Below the pieces are notes generated by a model, which worked only from the letters and a program-made list of their open reading frames with translations, had not been told where the DNA came from and searched no databases. A stretch of 64,000 nt of DNA from Promethearchaeota archaeon (GTDB lineage Archaea > Asgardarchaeota > Lokiarchaeia > Sigynarchaeales > SOKP01), in contig JAHPYY010000176.1 in assembly GCA_019058515.1 (NCBI GenBank), positions 1 to 64,000 on the forward strand, written 5' to 3'. A program made the translations under genes and the position numbers. The first letter of the stretch is position 1; every line of letters starts with the position of its first letter. Of this stretch, positions 53,519 to 62,676 are shown in pieces.

Positions 53519-54115
53519 ATGAACCGAAGTTTATACTTAATTAAGGTTGACAAGATTGACGATGCTTTAATTTTACGGCTTAAAAAAGATCTTAAGTTCG
53601 TGTACAAGGAAATATTTAAGTCAATAGAAATATCTCCTCATATTATTAAATTACGAAAAGAAGAATATCATCCGCTAAAACGGCAATATAACGGTTCTAT
53701 GCTGTTAAAGCGAATATCCGCTCTTGCTAAAAAGGAAAAATACTTTCGGGCACTTGGACTAGTTAACAAAGATATTTACTCAGGGTTTTTAAATTTTGTT
53801 TTTGGAATTGCACAAAAGCAAAAAACCATTTCTAAAGACACATATTATTCCACTTTAGTGTCACTTATTAGATTAGACGAAAAGTTTTACCACAGAGCTC
53901 ATGATATCCCATTATTCGAATTGAGAGCGTTAAAAGAAGCAATACACGAGTTAGGGCACACTTTTGGGCTATCTCATTGCGAGAATAAATGTGTTATGAA
54001 GTTTTCTAACCATTTGATGGATACCGATAAGAAACCCTTGAAATATTGCTCTACATGTTCCGATAAAATATCGAGATATCTATCGTTACTCAACGATCTT
54101 AACATTCACGGTTAG
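53519..54115 (+). CDS. amzA: Archaemetzincin
   Basis: A 198-residue zinc metalloprotease. The extended metzincin motif is complete: EAIHELGHTFGLSHCENKC followed by VMKFSN, i.e. HExxHxxGxxH-C-x4-C-x-M, with a further CSTCSDK pair that binds a second zinc. Archaemetzincins are small peptidases found in archaea and vertebrates. It is full length. Its end overlaps the convergent ADP-ribosylglycohydrolase gene by four bases. Confidence 0.93.
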   Translation: MNRSLYLIKVDKIDDALILRLKKDLKFVYKEIFKSIEISPHIIKLRKEEYHPLKRQYNGSMLLKRISALAKKEKYFRALGLVNKDIYSGFLNFVFGIAQKQKTISKDTYYSTLVSLIRLDEKFYHRAHDIPLFELRALKEAIHELGHTFGLSHCENKCVMKFSNHLMDTDKKPLKYCSTCSDKISRYLSLLNDLNIHG

Positions 54116-55119
54116 AATCTGGAAATAAAAGTAGAATATAATTGCTCCGACAATTTAATGATACTTTTACTTTTTTTTACTAATTTAATAAGAGTTTCTG
54201 GGATATAATCTCTCCCATAATAAGCACCTATCAAACTTCCTCCGATTGCTGCCACCGTATCTGTGTCTCCTCCTGCGGTAGCAAGAGTGAAAATACATTT
54301 CTTAAAATCAGTTTGAGTTTTAAGGAAAATAAACAACGCGCACGTAACAGTACTTAGGGTGTAAGGATGCACAAACGCTTTACCTAAGTATTGTTGAATG
54401 AAATAAGGGGTTTTAACGCCAATTTGAGAAAATTTAATTAACCCCGTTTCAATAGACAGTTCCTCACTATGTTTGACTCTATTAAGGATATCAATGAATT
54501 CGTCCCAGATCTCTTCCCCAGAGTTAGTTATAGGATCGATTATAGTTTTAAAAAACTCCTCATGGGAAAACCCGTTTTTTGGGTTTTTATTTAGTAAATA
54601 TGCTATCGCTCGAGCAATTACTAAAGCTCCTGCAGACGCCGCTGGATGAGAGTGGGTTATTTTACTCGATTCGATTGCCGCTTGTTTCAATTCTGTAAGG
54701 CTTTTAGAAAAAAATAATCCGATTGGAGCTATTCTCATCGTAGTACCGTTACCTCCCGAATTTGACGATGCGTCTTCTGGCGAAATTCCATGTTTTAGCT
54801 TTCTAATGGAAGAAATACAACCGTATCCCGGTCCAATAGGAGGGTCGCTTAGCCAATTAACATAATGTTTAATAAATATATTTTGATCGTATCTCCCTGC
54901 ATCGATCAAGGCTTTTGCGGTGTGAATGGTTAATTGAGTATCGTCGGTGTAGGTTTTAAAGTAATTTTTATTCTTTTGTACGAAATCCTCGAACATATCT
55001 AATTCAAAATGTGAAAGAATCCGTTCACGAAGTTGTCCTTCGAACGGGTGACCAAGCGTATCCCCAATAGCTACTCCTAACAAGGTTCCAACAAATTTAT
55101 CTGCAAATTCGACCTTCAT
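54112..55119 (-). CDS. ADP-ribosylglycohydrolase
   Basis: A 335-residue ADP-ribosylglycohydrolase (ARH/DraG family). The metal-binding motifs are GDTLGHPFEG at the N terminus, YTDDTQLTIHTAKALID (Thr-Asp-Asp), GNGTTMRIAPIGLFF and GGDTDTVAAIGGSLIGA near the C terminus, all conserved. The enzyme removes ADP-ribose from proteins, or acts on related N-glycosidic links. Start codon ATG is preceded by AT-rich promoter sequence. Confidence 0.92.
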   Translation of the reverse strand: MKVEFADKFVGTLLGVAIGDTLGHPFEGQLRERILSHFELDMFEDFVQKNKNYFKTYTDDTQLTIHTAKALIDAGRYDQNIFIKHYVNWLSDPPIGPGYGCISSIRKLKHGISPEDASSNSGGNGTTMRIAPIGLFFSKSLTELKQAAIESSKITHSHPAASAGALVIARAIAYLLNKNPKNGFSHEEFFKTIIDPITNSGEEIWDEFIDILNRVKHSEELSIETGLIKFSQIGVKTPYFIQQYLGKAFVHPYTLSTVTCALFIFLKTQTDFKKCIFTLATAGGDTDTVAAIGGSLIGAYYGRDYIPETLIKLVKKSKSIIKLSEQLYSTFISRF

Positions 55120-55367
55120 TTTTACGAGAACTAGAAATTATGTCTATATAAACATAAGTCGCATATAAAAATTTTAAGATCACATGTATGGTTGCAATAA
55201 TTTAGTAGATATTATATTAACGAACTATCCTTAGTTTTAGAGAAATTTTTAAAGATTTATTTGATTAAGGTTTTTTAATCAAGCAATTGTATTAATAATC
55301 GTCGTTTTAGTTTGAGATATGATAAAGTATTATGGTTTTAAATTGAACACTAGCTACTAAGGGAATC

Positions 55368-56624
55368 ATGTTAAGGCAAATCTTTATAGTTTACAAAGAG
55401 CAGGTAATATACGAAAGAAGTTTCGGTAACGCGTTAACAACATCGGAAGTGAAAGACATAAGTTTCAGAATTAAAAAAATTGCTAAAAAGCGAATATATA
55501 AGATGGTAAATCACATCGATTTCTTCCATTATAGGATTTCCTATGAAATTATTTTCGAGTTGGATTTAATAGTAATGTTTGTAACTGGTCTTGTAGACGA
55601 TTACTTTCGATCAATAAAGCCAGAATTAGCTAAATTCAAGGATAAAGTCATAAATCTCATCGTGACTGATCCGAATTATGTTTCGATGAATTCGAAAATA
55701 GTAGCGTTGATTAACTCTTTATCAGATCCCCTACACGAGCGGCTAAAACCAAAGATAGCGTTGGTTGGATTTTCCGGAGTTGGAAAAACTACGATAAAAA
55801 AGTTAATTAAGTTGGACGAAATTCCATTACGACACTTCCCAACCATTATCGGAGACATCGCTACTATTAGGATCGGCGAGCTCTTCTTTAACCTTTTTGA
55901 TTTTGCTGGTCAAGACCAGTTTAAATATCTTTGGAAGGGACTTATTAAAGGTAGCGACGCTGTGCTTCTAGTAACTGATTCAACACCTGAAAATGTTGAA
56001 AACAGTAAGTTTTTCATGGAATTAATACAAAAAGAAGCGCCCTACGCGAGATCGGCGATAGTAGGAAACAAGCAAGATTTACCCGAGAAAATGAACATAG
56101 AAGATATCGAAAAAACTTTAGGTCTAAAAACTTATCCCATGATAGCAAACAAGCCAGAGAATCGAGACGAAATGATAAGCATCATCGCAGAGATATTAGA
56201 TATCAGTGCGGATTCCAATCCAATTATTGATTCGTTAATGAAAGAAAGTTCTTTATTGAATTTGATGACCAAACTAAAAAATGAAAAATTTAAAATTAAA
56301 TTGGACGCTGAAAACAGATGCGTTGAGGTCAATAACACTCCCAACACGCTCGATAGTGATTCTGAGGTTCTTTTAACAGAAATTAAACTTAGGAATCATA
56401 TATCAGATGCAGAAAAGAAATTAAAAGAAGAATTAGAGGATTTCAACTTAAAAGAAAGGTTACTTGGGATTATAAAGGCAAAAAAGCATGTAAAATTGAA
56501 GTACATAGAACGATTTTTAAAGATCGACTCCGAGAAAATCGTAGGAATTATTTTCGATCTTATAGGAAGTGGCAAAATTAACGGAGAATTTAACGAGGAC
56601 GATACAGAATTTTCAATTAGTTAG
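55368..56624 (+). CDS. Longin-like domain fused to Arf-like GTPase
   Basis: A 418-residue fusion. Residues 1-115 (MLRQIFIVYKEQVIYERSF, DFFHYRISYEIIFELD, LIVMFVTGLVDDYF) have the strand-strand-helix pattern of longin-like domains. Residues 123-290 are an Arf/Sar/SRPRB-like G domain: P-loop GFSGVGKTT, switch I PTIIGD, DFAGQDQF, NKQDL, and a TYPMIANKPE stretch in place of the SAK loop. Residues 300-418 are a charged helical tail ending in a winged-helix-like segment (ERLLGIIKAKKHVKLKYIE). In eukaryotes longin domains and Arf GTPases act together in vesicle traffic; here they share one chain. No lipidation motif or amphipathic N-terminal helix is obvious. Confidence 0.85.
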   Translation: MLRQIFIVYKEQVIYERSFGNALTTSEVKDISFRIKKIAKKRIYKMVNHIDFFHYRISYEIIFELDLIVMFVTGLVDDYFRSIKPELAKFKDKVINLIVTDPNYVSMNSKIVALINSLSDPLHERLKPKIALVGFSGVGKTTIKKLIKLDEIPLRHFPTIIGDIATIRIGELFFNLFDFAGQDQFKYLWKGLIKGSDAVLLVTDSTPENVENSKFFMELIQKEAPYARSAIVGNKQDLPEKMNIEDIEKTLGLKTYPMIANKPENRDEMISIIAEILDISADSNPIIDSLMKESSLLNLMTKLKNEKFKIKLDAENRCVEVNNTPNTLDSDSEVLLTEIKLRNHISDAEKKLKEELEDFNLKERLLGIIKAKKHVKLKYIERFLKIDSEKIVGIIFDLIGSGKINGEFNEDDTEFSIS

Positions 56625-56632
56625 AATCTCTG

Positions 56633-56995
56633 TTAAACTGATACAACATAATGAATAACAGTAATTAATTTTTCCAAACTAAACGGTTTTTTTATGAATT
56701 CCTTAGCTCCCATGGATAGGGCGCTATTCCTAACCGATTTATCTGCGCTGGTAAATATAACTTTCGCTTTTTGATCTAATTGCACAATTTCTTTAGTTGC
56801 ATCAATTCCATCCTTAACAGGCATTCGATGGTCCATTATTATGATATCGGGTTTATGATTGAATGTTTTAAATCGGTTTACAGCTTCTAAACCATTTTCA
56901 GCCATACCACAAACCTGAATATTGAATATTTTTAAAAGCTTTAAATACAAATTTCTTATTGCAATATCATCCTCTACAATAAAAACTGATATCAT
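56633..56995 (-). CDS. CheY-like response regulator receiver
   Basis: A 120-residue stand-alone receiver domain: VEDDIAIRN (acidic pair), IIIMDHRMP (phospho-acceptor Asp), VIFTSAD (Thr/Ser) and FIKKPF (Lys-Pro), all key residues intact. It has no output domain, so it acts by binding a partner or in a phosphorelay. No histidine kinase is nearby. It is convergent with the longin-Arf gene, eight bases apart. Confidence 0.9.
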   Translation of the reverse strand: MISVFIVEDDIAIRNLYLKLLKIFNIQVCGMAENGLEAVNRFKTFNHKPDIIIMDHRMPVKDGIDATKEIVQLDQKAKVIFTSADKSVRNSALSMGAKEFIKKPFSLEKLITVIHYVVSV

Positions 56996-57249
56996 CTTCC
57001 CTCAACCGAATTAAATAATACCACAATCATTTTTAAACTCTATTCAACAAAGCTCCGTTTGAACTTCTATGTCAAATCTATGACCGAAGTGTTATAAAAA
57101 TTTGGTTTATAAAAAATTATATCTTTTGTATATTATTCAGATCAGAACGATTTTCCTCCATTCTAAATTTAAACTATGATAAGGCTTTTATATGAAAGAA
57201 TCTAAGAAATAACTTAATCAAATTCTAATAATAGCTGAGACACAATAAA

Positions 57250-58149
57250 ATGAAAAAAATTGACAAATTAAAGGGAGTAACTACAGCAATGATCACTCCG
57301 TTCCATGAAGATAATACCATTGACGAAGAATCATATAGAAAATTCATTAGATTTCAGATCGAAAATGGATGTCATATTTTAACAATGGGAACTACTGGTG
57401 AAAGTGCTACACTGTCGCACAAAGAACATCATCAAACAATAGAAATTGCTGTGGATGAGGCCAAAAAAAGTGATAAGGATCCCTTCGTATTGGCGGGAAC
57501 TGGTAGTAATTCTACTGAGGAGGCGATATCTTTGTCTAAATTCGCTGAAAAAGCCGGAGCTGATGGAGTCTTAATTGTAGTTCCCTATTACAACAAACCA
57601 GTACAACACTCTTTAATTTCCCATTATAGTGCGATCGCAGAATCGATCGATCTCCCTATTATATTGTACAATGTGCCAAGTCGCACAGGAAGAAATCTAG
57701 AGCCAGAGACGATATCTGAGCTGGCTAATAAGCACGATAACATTGTTGGTATCAAATGCGCAAGCGGTAATATAGACCAAATTACGAAGATCATAAAAAC
57801 CACCCCAGAGGATTTTCTAGTTTTAAGTGGTGATGATGCGATGACATATCACATTATGGCGTTAGGAGGAGGAGGAGTTATTAGCGTCGCTTCAAATATC
57901 GCACCCTCAATGTTGGTTAAATTTGTAAGTGCGATGAGTGATAATGATTGGATAAAAGCTAGATCCATGCAGCTTAAGCTGTACGATCTCTTCAAAGTAT
58001 TATTCATTGAAACAAACCCTGGGCCGGTAAAATACGTAGCGGGAATAATGGGGATAATGGATGGGCGGTTGAGATTACCGTTAACTCCACCGTTAAAGGA
58101 AAATCAAGAAAAAATAAAATCTGTATTAAAAAATCTAAATCTTATTTAA
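57250..58149 (+). CDS. dapA: 4-hydroxy-tetrahydrodipicolinate synthase
   Basis: A 299-residue TIM-barrel lyase of the DapA/NAL family. Motifs GTTGESATLSHKEH, GTGSNSTEEAISLSKFAEK, PYYNKPVQ, LYNVPSRTGRN and GIKCASGN (Schiff-base Lys) are all present. The enzyme condenses pyruvate and aspartate semialdehyde to start the diaminopimelate route to lysine. It is directly followed by dapB, which makes the DapA call firmer than for an isolated family member. Confidence 0.93.
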   Translation: MKKIDKLKGVTTAMITPFHEDNTIDEESYRKFIRFQIENGCHILTMGTTGESATLSHKEHHQTIEIAVDEAKKSDKDPFVLAGTGSNSTEEAISLSKFAEKAGADGVLIVVPYYNKPVQHSLISHYSAIAESIDLPIILYNVPSRTGRNLEPETISELANKHDNIVGIKCASGNIDQITKIIKTTPEDFLVLSGDDAMTYHIMALGGGGVISVASNIAPSMLVKFVSAMSDNDWIKARSMQLKLYDLFKVLFIETNPGPVKYVAGIMGIMDGRLRLPLTPPLKENQEKIKSVLKNLNLI

Positions 58150-58173
58150 TTAACGATTAATGGTAAACGAATC

Positions 58174-58995
58174 TTGATTAAATTGTTAATATTAGGACCC
58201 ACAGGTTCTATGGGTAAATTAATTAGCGAATTAGCGTTAAAAGATCCTGAGATTCAAGTTGTAGCTGCCTGTGATGTCGCCCAAATAAACGAATCGTTAG
58301 GAGCACTTGTCGGTGTAAAGGATTCAAACGATGTTAGGATAACAGATGCCTATGAGCTTCAGGATATTATCGACGAAACACACCCTGATGTAGCAGTAGA
58401 TTTCACCGTCGCAAAAGCCACGGAAATAAATTGTATTATGTGTACCAAAAATGGAATTCGTTGCGTTATAGGAACCACAGCGATGTCTAAAGAGTTTTAC
58501 GGCGAGTTTGAGCAATTAGTAAGAAGTAAACAAGCACCTGCTGTTATTTCTCCAAACATGTCTACAGGAGTGAATGTTTTGTTTAAAATGGCGTCGATCC
58601 TGACGAAATATTTATCCGATTGGGATATCGAAATAATTGAAACGCACCATCATAGAAAACAAGATAATTATAGCGGAACATCCCTAAAAATTCTCGAAAC
58701 CATTTGTAGCACATTAGGAGTAAAAAAAGATGATATTACAAAATACGGTCGCAATTTGGGTAGAGATTTAAGAAAAAAAGGAGCTAAAGAAGAAATTGGT
58801 ATTCATTGTATTCGGGCTGGAGATATTGTAGGAGATCACACCATCTTATATGCCGGACTTGGAGAAAGAATAGAATTAAAACATCAAGCGCACAGTAGAT
58901 ATTGCTTTGCTGAAGGCGCCATAAAAGCTATTAAATTTATCATAAAACAAAATGAAAACAGAATCTTTGAAATGAAAGATGTGCTTAATCTTTAA
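58174..58995 (+). CDS. dapB: 4-hydroxy-tetrahydrodipicolinate reductase
   Basis: A 273-residue DapB: Rossmann motif LILGPTGSMGKLI, DFTVAKATE, VIGTTAMSKE, PNMSTGVNVLFKM, and the catalytic ETHHHRKQDNYSGT (His and Lys). It reduces the DapA product with NAD(P)H. It is 24 bases after dapA. The apparent start is TTG at 58174, since no ATG is in frame before the first strand; the Shine-Dalgarno is weak. dapF lies 2.5 kb away in opposite orientation. Confidence 0.93.
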   Translation: MIKLLILGPTGSMGKLISELALKDPEIQVVAACDVAQINESLGALVGVKDSNDVRITDAYELQDIIDETHPDVAVDFTVAKATEINCIMCTKNGIRCVIGTTAMSKEFYGEFEQLVRSKQAPAVISPNMSTGVNVLFKMASILTKYLSDWDIEIIETHHHRKQDNYSGTSLKILETICSTLGVKKDDITKYGRNLGRDLRKKGAKEEIGIHCIRAGDIVGDHTILYAGLGERIELKHQAHSRYCFAEGAIKAIKFIIKQNENRIFEMKDVLNL

Positions 58996-59000
58996 GAGTA

Positions 59001-60587
59001 TTAGCTTGAAAAATTAATTCTTGGATCAGATAATAATTTCTCTTTACACTTTGCAGATTTTTGTTCTAATTCATGCAAATTTTTCATTCCAATTCTTGTT
59101 TCACTTATGGAGCTTAGTGCTAGCTTCGCATAGTAAATGAAGTCTTCCCTAATCTCATCAGAAAAGCCCACAAAATCACAAAAATCATGAATACAAAGGA
59201 TTTTGATATTTTTGAATTTGGTATTGATACTGTTCTTAATATTTAATGGAACTAATAACAAAATAGAATTATCACTCTGATACCCTTTGTCAAATTTATA
59301 TTGTGAACGTCTTTTCGAATGAAATAAATAATAATCAATATGAATATTCTCAAATTCTAAGGGAACATTTCTTGCATATTTTGATAGTTTTCGGAAATTT
59401 TCATTGATACTAATTTTATTATCAGGTTTAACGAAGTTTTCATCGTTAATTTTAGCTTCATAAAATGATTTACAATTATGGTTGATTCGAGTGTGCATCA
59501 TCAAATAATATTCCCCTATCCAGTGAAAAGCAGTTCCTGCTCGTTGATTTTGCGTGACTCGTGGTGAATAACCTTCAGTTAATAGCATACACCCAAAGGA
59601 GACATTTCTCGCGTTTGCAGCACTTAAAAAACCTCTAAATTTGGTATTTTTTAATATTTCATAAGCCTCATCATAACTAAGTCCTAAATTCCCCTCAATT
59701 AATCCTTCTTTCTTAAAAATTGGCAAAATTTTTCTCTTAAAAAATTGAATTATTCTTTTTTCCTGATCTTTAGGATTAAGAAGATTTCCTTTTTTATCGT
59801 TATCAAAGAACCACCATTTTTTTCTAAATCTGTCATCTGGATGTCCCGATTTTCTTAAAACTTTATAAAAATCAAGGTTGTATCTTCTAAGAGCTCCGTA
59901 AAAATCTTGGTGATGCTTTAATATGTATTGTTGTGAAGTCATTTTAGTTTCATTATAATTATAATCTTCTAATAAACTAGAAAGATGTTTTGCAGCGTTA
60001 TTTAAAGCGTATTCGTAAGTTCTTGGAGTACCATTTGAACTCCAACTTAATGAGCACCATTTTTTTGAATCTGTATTTAATTCAAGTCCTAATTTTTCTA
60101 AAACTTGGTTATATCTAATACCTCGTTCACTTAATGCCGAGATAAAATCATTTCGATGTAAATTATTATTAATATATTCTAAATCATAACGAGTTGTATC
60201 ATATTTCAAAACTTTTTCCAATAAGAAACTTGCAGCTAAATCTATGGCTTGTTTCTTATCAATATAATCCCCTTCCTTATCTTGCCATAGAAAAATCCAT
60301 TTATCAGTCGTAAAACGCCTTATATATTTTTTATGTTGGATTGATTCTCCATACAGATTTTGTAACTTTAGAAACACAGGAAGCTTTATAAAGCGACGGT
60401 GATCTGTCCGAAAATATTGTGTAATGTTTACTTCTATAACACGACTTATATCTGCATAGGAATTTATGTTTAAGTTGTCTTGGATAATCTTATTACATAT
60501 ATTTCTTATTCTTTCAGCATGTGCAATTTTATCAGAATCTAATAATACTAATTTACTTTGGGATTTAGAACTATTAATTACATCCAT
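59001..60587 (-). CDS. Repeat protein with possible C-terminal nuclease domain, unknown
   Basis: A 528-residue protein of no family known to me. It has three repeats of about 90-110 residues, each starting with Lys-Trp (TTDKWIFLWQDKEG, SKKWCSLSWSSNG, RKKWWFFDNDKKG) and ending with a helix pair: FISALSERGIRYNQVLEKLG, FYGALRRYNLDFYKVLRKSG and FLSAANARNVSFGCMLLTEG. The repeated F-x2-AL-x4-I/L-x-Y/F-x2-VL-x-K-x-G pattern resembles sequence-specific DNA-binding repeats attached to homing endonucleases. The last 170 residues (GTAFHWIGEYYLMMHTR, SFYEAKI, IDYYLF) could be a nuclease-like domain. Codons are more AT-rich than those of dapB and dapF around it, suggesting an acquired gene. Confidence 0.65.
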   Translation of the reverse strand: MDVINSSKSQSKLVLLDSDKIAHAERIRNICNKIIQDNLNINSYADISRVIEVNITQYFRTDHRRFIKLPVFLKLQNLYGESIQHKKYIRRFTTDKWIFLWQDKEGDYIDKKQAIDLAASFLLEKVLKYDTTRYDLEYINNNLHRNDFISALSERGIRYNQVLEKLGLELNTDSKKWCSLSWSSNGTPRTYEYALNNAAKHLSSLLEDYNYNETKMTSQQYILKHHQDFYGALRRYNLDFYKVLRKSGHPDDRFRKKWWFFDNDKKGNLLNPKDQEKRIIQFFKRKILPIFKKEGLIEGNLGLSYDEAYEILKNTKFRGFLSAANARNVSFGCMLLTEGYSPRVTQNQRAGTAFHWIGEYYLMMHTRINHNCKSFYEAKINDENFVKPDNKISINENFRKLSKYARNVPLEFENIHIDYYLFHSKRRSQYKFDKGYQSDNSILLLVPLNIKNSINTKFKNIKILCIHDFCDFVGFSDEIREDFIYYAKLALSSISETRIGMKNLHELEQKSAKCKEKLLSDPRINFSS

Positions 60588-60969
60588 CGACTGTGAACTT
60601 TTTTTTACTTTTTATGATGTTATATTTCGGAAATTGACTATAATGAGATTTATCAATATATCTCTTTTTCAATCTACTTGCATAGCAAGAACCATTTCCT
60701 TGTTTAGAATCACTACTCCTCATTGATTTTCTAAAAAATCTCTTGTAATTATTTTAATTAATTTTCAAATTTAGAGAGTGATTGTGAGTGTGAAGAGGTA
60801 AGGATTTACGGTACAAGCGAAGTTTTAGGGTTATAAACCACCGTTATTAAATTGAAAGGAGAAAAAATTATAAATCCGTTGAAGAAAATAAGGGTAAACG
60901 CTTCGCTAAGCAGGTAAAGACAATTCAAGTATATGAATAGAAATCGAATTGAATATCTTTTTCATATAG
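60588..60969. other. Intergenic region, no firm gene
   Basis: About 380 bases upstream of the repeat-protein gene. A 49-codon minus-strand frame (60574-60723) overlaps its start but is Lys/Ser-rich and unconvincing. AGCGAAG near 60818 and CTTCGCT near 60903 form a distant inverted repeat. Nothing else recognised. Confidence 0.3.
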
Positions 60970-61224
60970 CTATTGTCTAAATTCTGTGTCAGTTTTAAAC
61001 CGATCTTTTATTAAATACAATAATATTGTAAGTATATTCTCAGCTTTAACTGTCAGCCAATATTCATGATCAAAATCTCCAAAAACTACTTTTGCTGATT
61101 GACCACAATCGTATCCTGAAAGAATTAGATCGCCGTTTTCCTTAATTTCAGCAATAAGGCTATGAATCTCATTTTTTTTAGTTTTGTTATCATAAATTGT
61201 AATTTTTTTCACGATACCCTCCAT
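60970..61224 (-). CDS. Small conserved-looking protein
   Basis: An 84-residue beta-rich protein. The segment GDLILSGYDCGQSAKVVFGD followed by FDHEYWLTV resembles a small family of uncharacterised proteins (pattern LxLxGxDxGxxxxxxxGDxDxEYxLTV) found in bacteria and archaea; function unknown. It ends in a helix with ILTILLYLIKDRF. A structured AT-rich leader with inverted repeats lies directly upstream. Confidence 0.6.
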   Translation of the reverse strand: MEGIVKKITIYDNKTKKNEIHSLIAEIKENGDLILSGYDCGQSAKVVFGDFDHEYWLTVKAENILTILLYLIKDRFKTDTEFRQ

Positions 61225-61270
61225 TTTTAGTGATTCAAATGAAGTGAATGGTCTTTAGGTATTTGAATAT

Positions 61271-61359
61271 CCTCTTTAACACTTCACTAAAAAAAGAGGT
61301 AAAATCATAAAAGATTATCAGGGCAGATCAGTTTTATCATTACTCTGAAATATTCAGAG
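61271..61359. promoter_or_regulatory. Two hairpins between dapF and the small gene
   Basis: CCTCTTT (61271-61277) pairs with AAAGAGG (61293-61299), and CTCTGAA (61343-61349) with TTCAGAG (61353-61359; three-base loop). On the minus strand both would be in the dapF 3' region or the leader of the 84-residue gene. Function unknown; the rest of 61225-61526 shows no gene. Confidence 0.35.
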
Positions 61360-61526
61360 TTCATACCGCCAAATCTTCATAAGAGAGAGAAAAAGGTATC
61401 AGTTTTTCTCAATCCCATTTATAATTTTACCTAGGTAACATAAAGAAGAAATCATTTAAATTAATAACTTTAATAACAATCTTGCTAATGTTTCACTTTT
61501 GAAGTGGATCTTTAAACCGAAGGGAA

Positions 61527-62420
61527 TTAAAGCCTAACTGAAAGCTTTTCGATGGTACCTTTAAAGACCCTAATAGCTGGTCCTTCCATAAACACAGTTT
61601 TCCCGGTGTAGGTAATAATTAAATCTCCCCCGTCATTATGAACGGTTATAGGAGCGTTTTTCTTGAACTTACCTAAAATTGTACCCGCCACGACTGACGC
61701 GCAAGTACCCGTTCCGCAGGAATTTGTTATCCCTACACCTCTTTCAAACACGCGCATGTAGGCTTCGGAATCAGAAACTACTTTAACAAATTCGACATTT
61801 GTTTTTTCGGGAAATCGATCGTGTGATTCAATAACGGGACCATACCTCTTTAAGTCGTCGTCATTAATAATCTTGTTGGAAAAAATTACTGCGTGGGGAT
61901 TTCCCGTTGATATTGCAGTAAATTTGAAAATTTTGTTTAACGCCACTAATTCTTCGTTGATGCATTCTGGCTTATCGTCGATTAGATCGACGGGAATAAG
62001 CTCGCAATCAAGAATCGGAGGACCCATATCGATTTGTACACTATCGATTACATTATCATCTTTTCTCGAAAAAAGGTTTGCTACCACGATTCCTCTTGGA
62101 GTTTCAATTTTGATAGATAGTTTTTTAACAATCGAGTGCTCGTAGATATATTTGCAAAAGCAGCGAATACCGTTTCCACACATCTCTGCTTCAGAACCGT
62201 CCTTGTTGTAAATTCTCATTCTTATATCGGCTTTAGAAGAAGGACAAACAAAAATAAGTCCGTCCGCTCCGATCGAAAAGTGCCTTTCACACAATAGTTT
62301 TGCTAGTTTGGGTTTTAACCCATCAGAAATATTATAATTGAGAGCATTTACCAAAATATAATCATTTCCTAATCCGTGAAACTTCTCGAATTCAAAATTT
62401 TCTACAATAAAGGTTTCCAT
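61527..62420 (-). CDS. dapF: Diaminopimelate epimerase
   Basis: A 297-residue DapF. The two catalytic cysteines are in AEMCGNGIRCF and GITNSCGTGTCASVVAG; FEKFHGLGNDYILVN at the N terminus and STGNPHAVIF are also typical. It converts LL- to meso-diaminopimelate, the step before lysine. With dapA and dapB nearby it shows a diaminopimelate lysine pathway; dapL or dapD/E are not in the window unless the M20 protein at 22740 is DapE. It is convergent to dapB with the repeat protein between. Confidence 0.93.
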   Translation of the reverse strand: METFIVENFEFEKFHGLGNDYILVNALNYNISDGLKPKLAKLLCERHFSIGADGLIFVCPSSKADIRMRIYNKDGSEAEMCGNGIRCFCKYIYEHSIVKKLSIKIETPRGIVVANLFSRKDDNVIDSVQIDMGPPILDCELIPVDLIDDKPECINEELVALNKIFKFTAISTGNPHAVIFSNKIINDDDLKRYGPVIESHDRFPEKTNVEFVKVVSDSEAYMRVFERGVGITNSCGTGTCASVVAGTILGKFKKNAPITVHNDGGDLIITYTGKTVFMEGPAIRVFKGTIEKLSVRL

Positions 62421-62676
62421 AATAAATTAAGCTCTTCGAAATGTATGTTCTTATGGTTGAAAGACATTCATTATTCATAAGGTTTGCTTAAATCTAAAGA
62501 TTATCTCATTCTAAGGTAAAATTACTGCGGATTCAATCTATTAAATGATTTAATGGAATGATGTGAGGCAAAATCTGATGTATTTTAAACCAGTTAGGTA
62601 AAGTTCAAAAATTATAAAACAATTTGAAGTCTAATATAATTTATATAAGTCTATAACATAAGTTACTGATTCATCC

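Noticed and set aside
60574..60723. A 49-residue minus-strand frame just upstream of the repeat protein
   Set aside because: Lys/Ser-rich, overlaps the next start out of frame, no family or Shine-Dalgarno.
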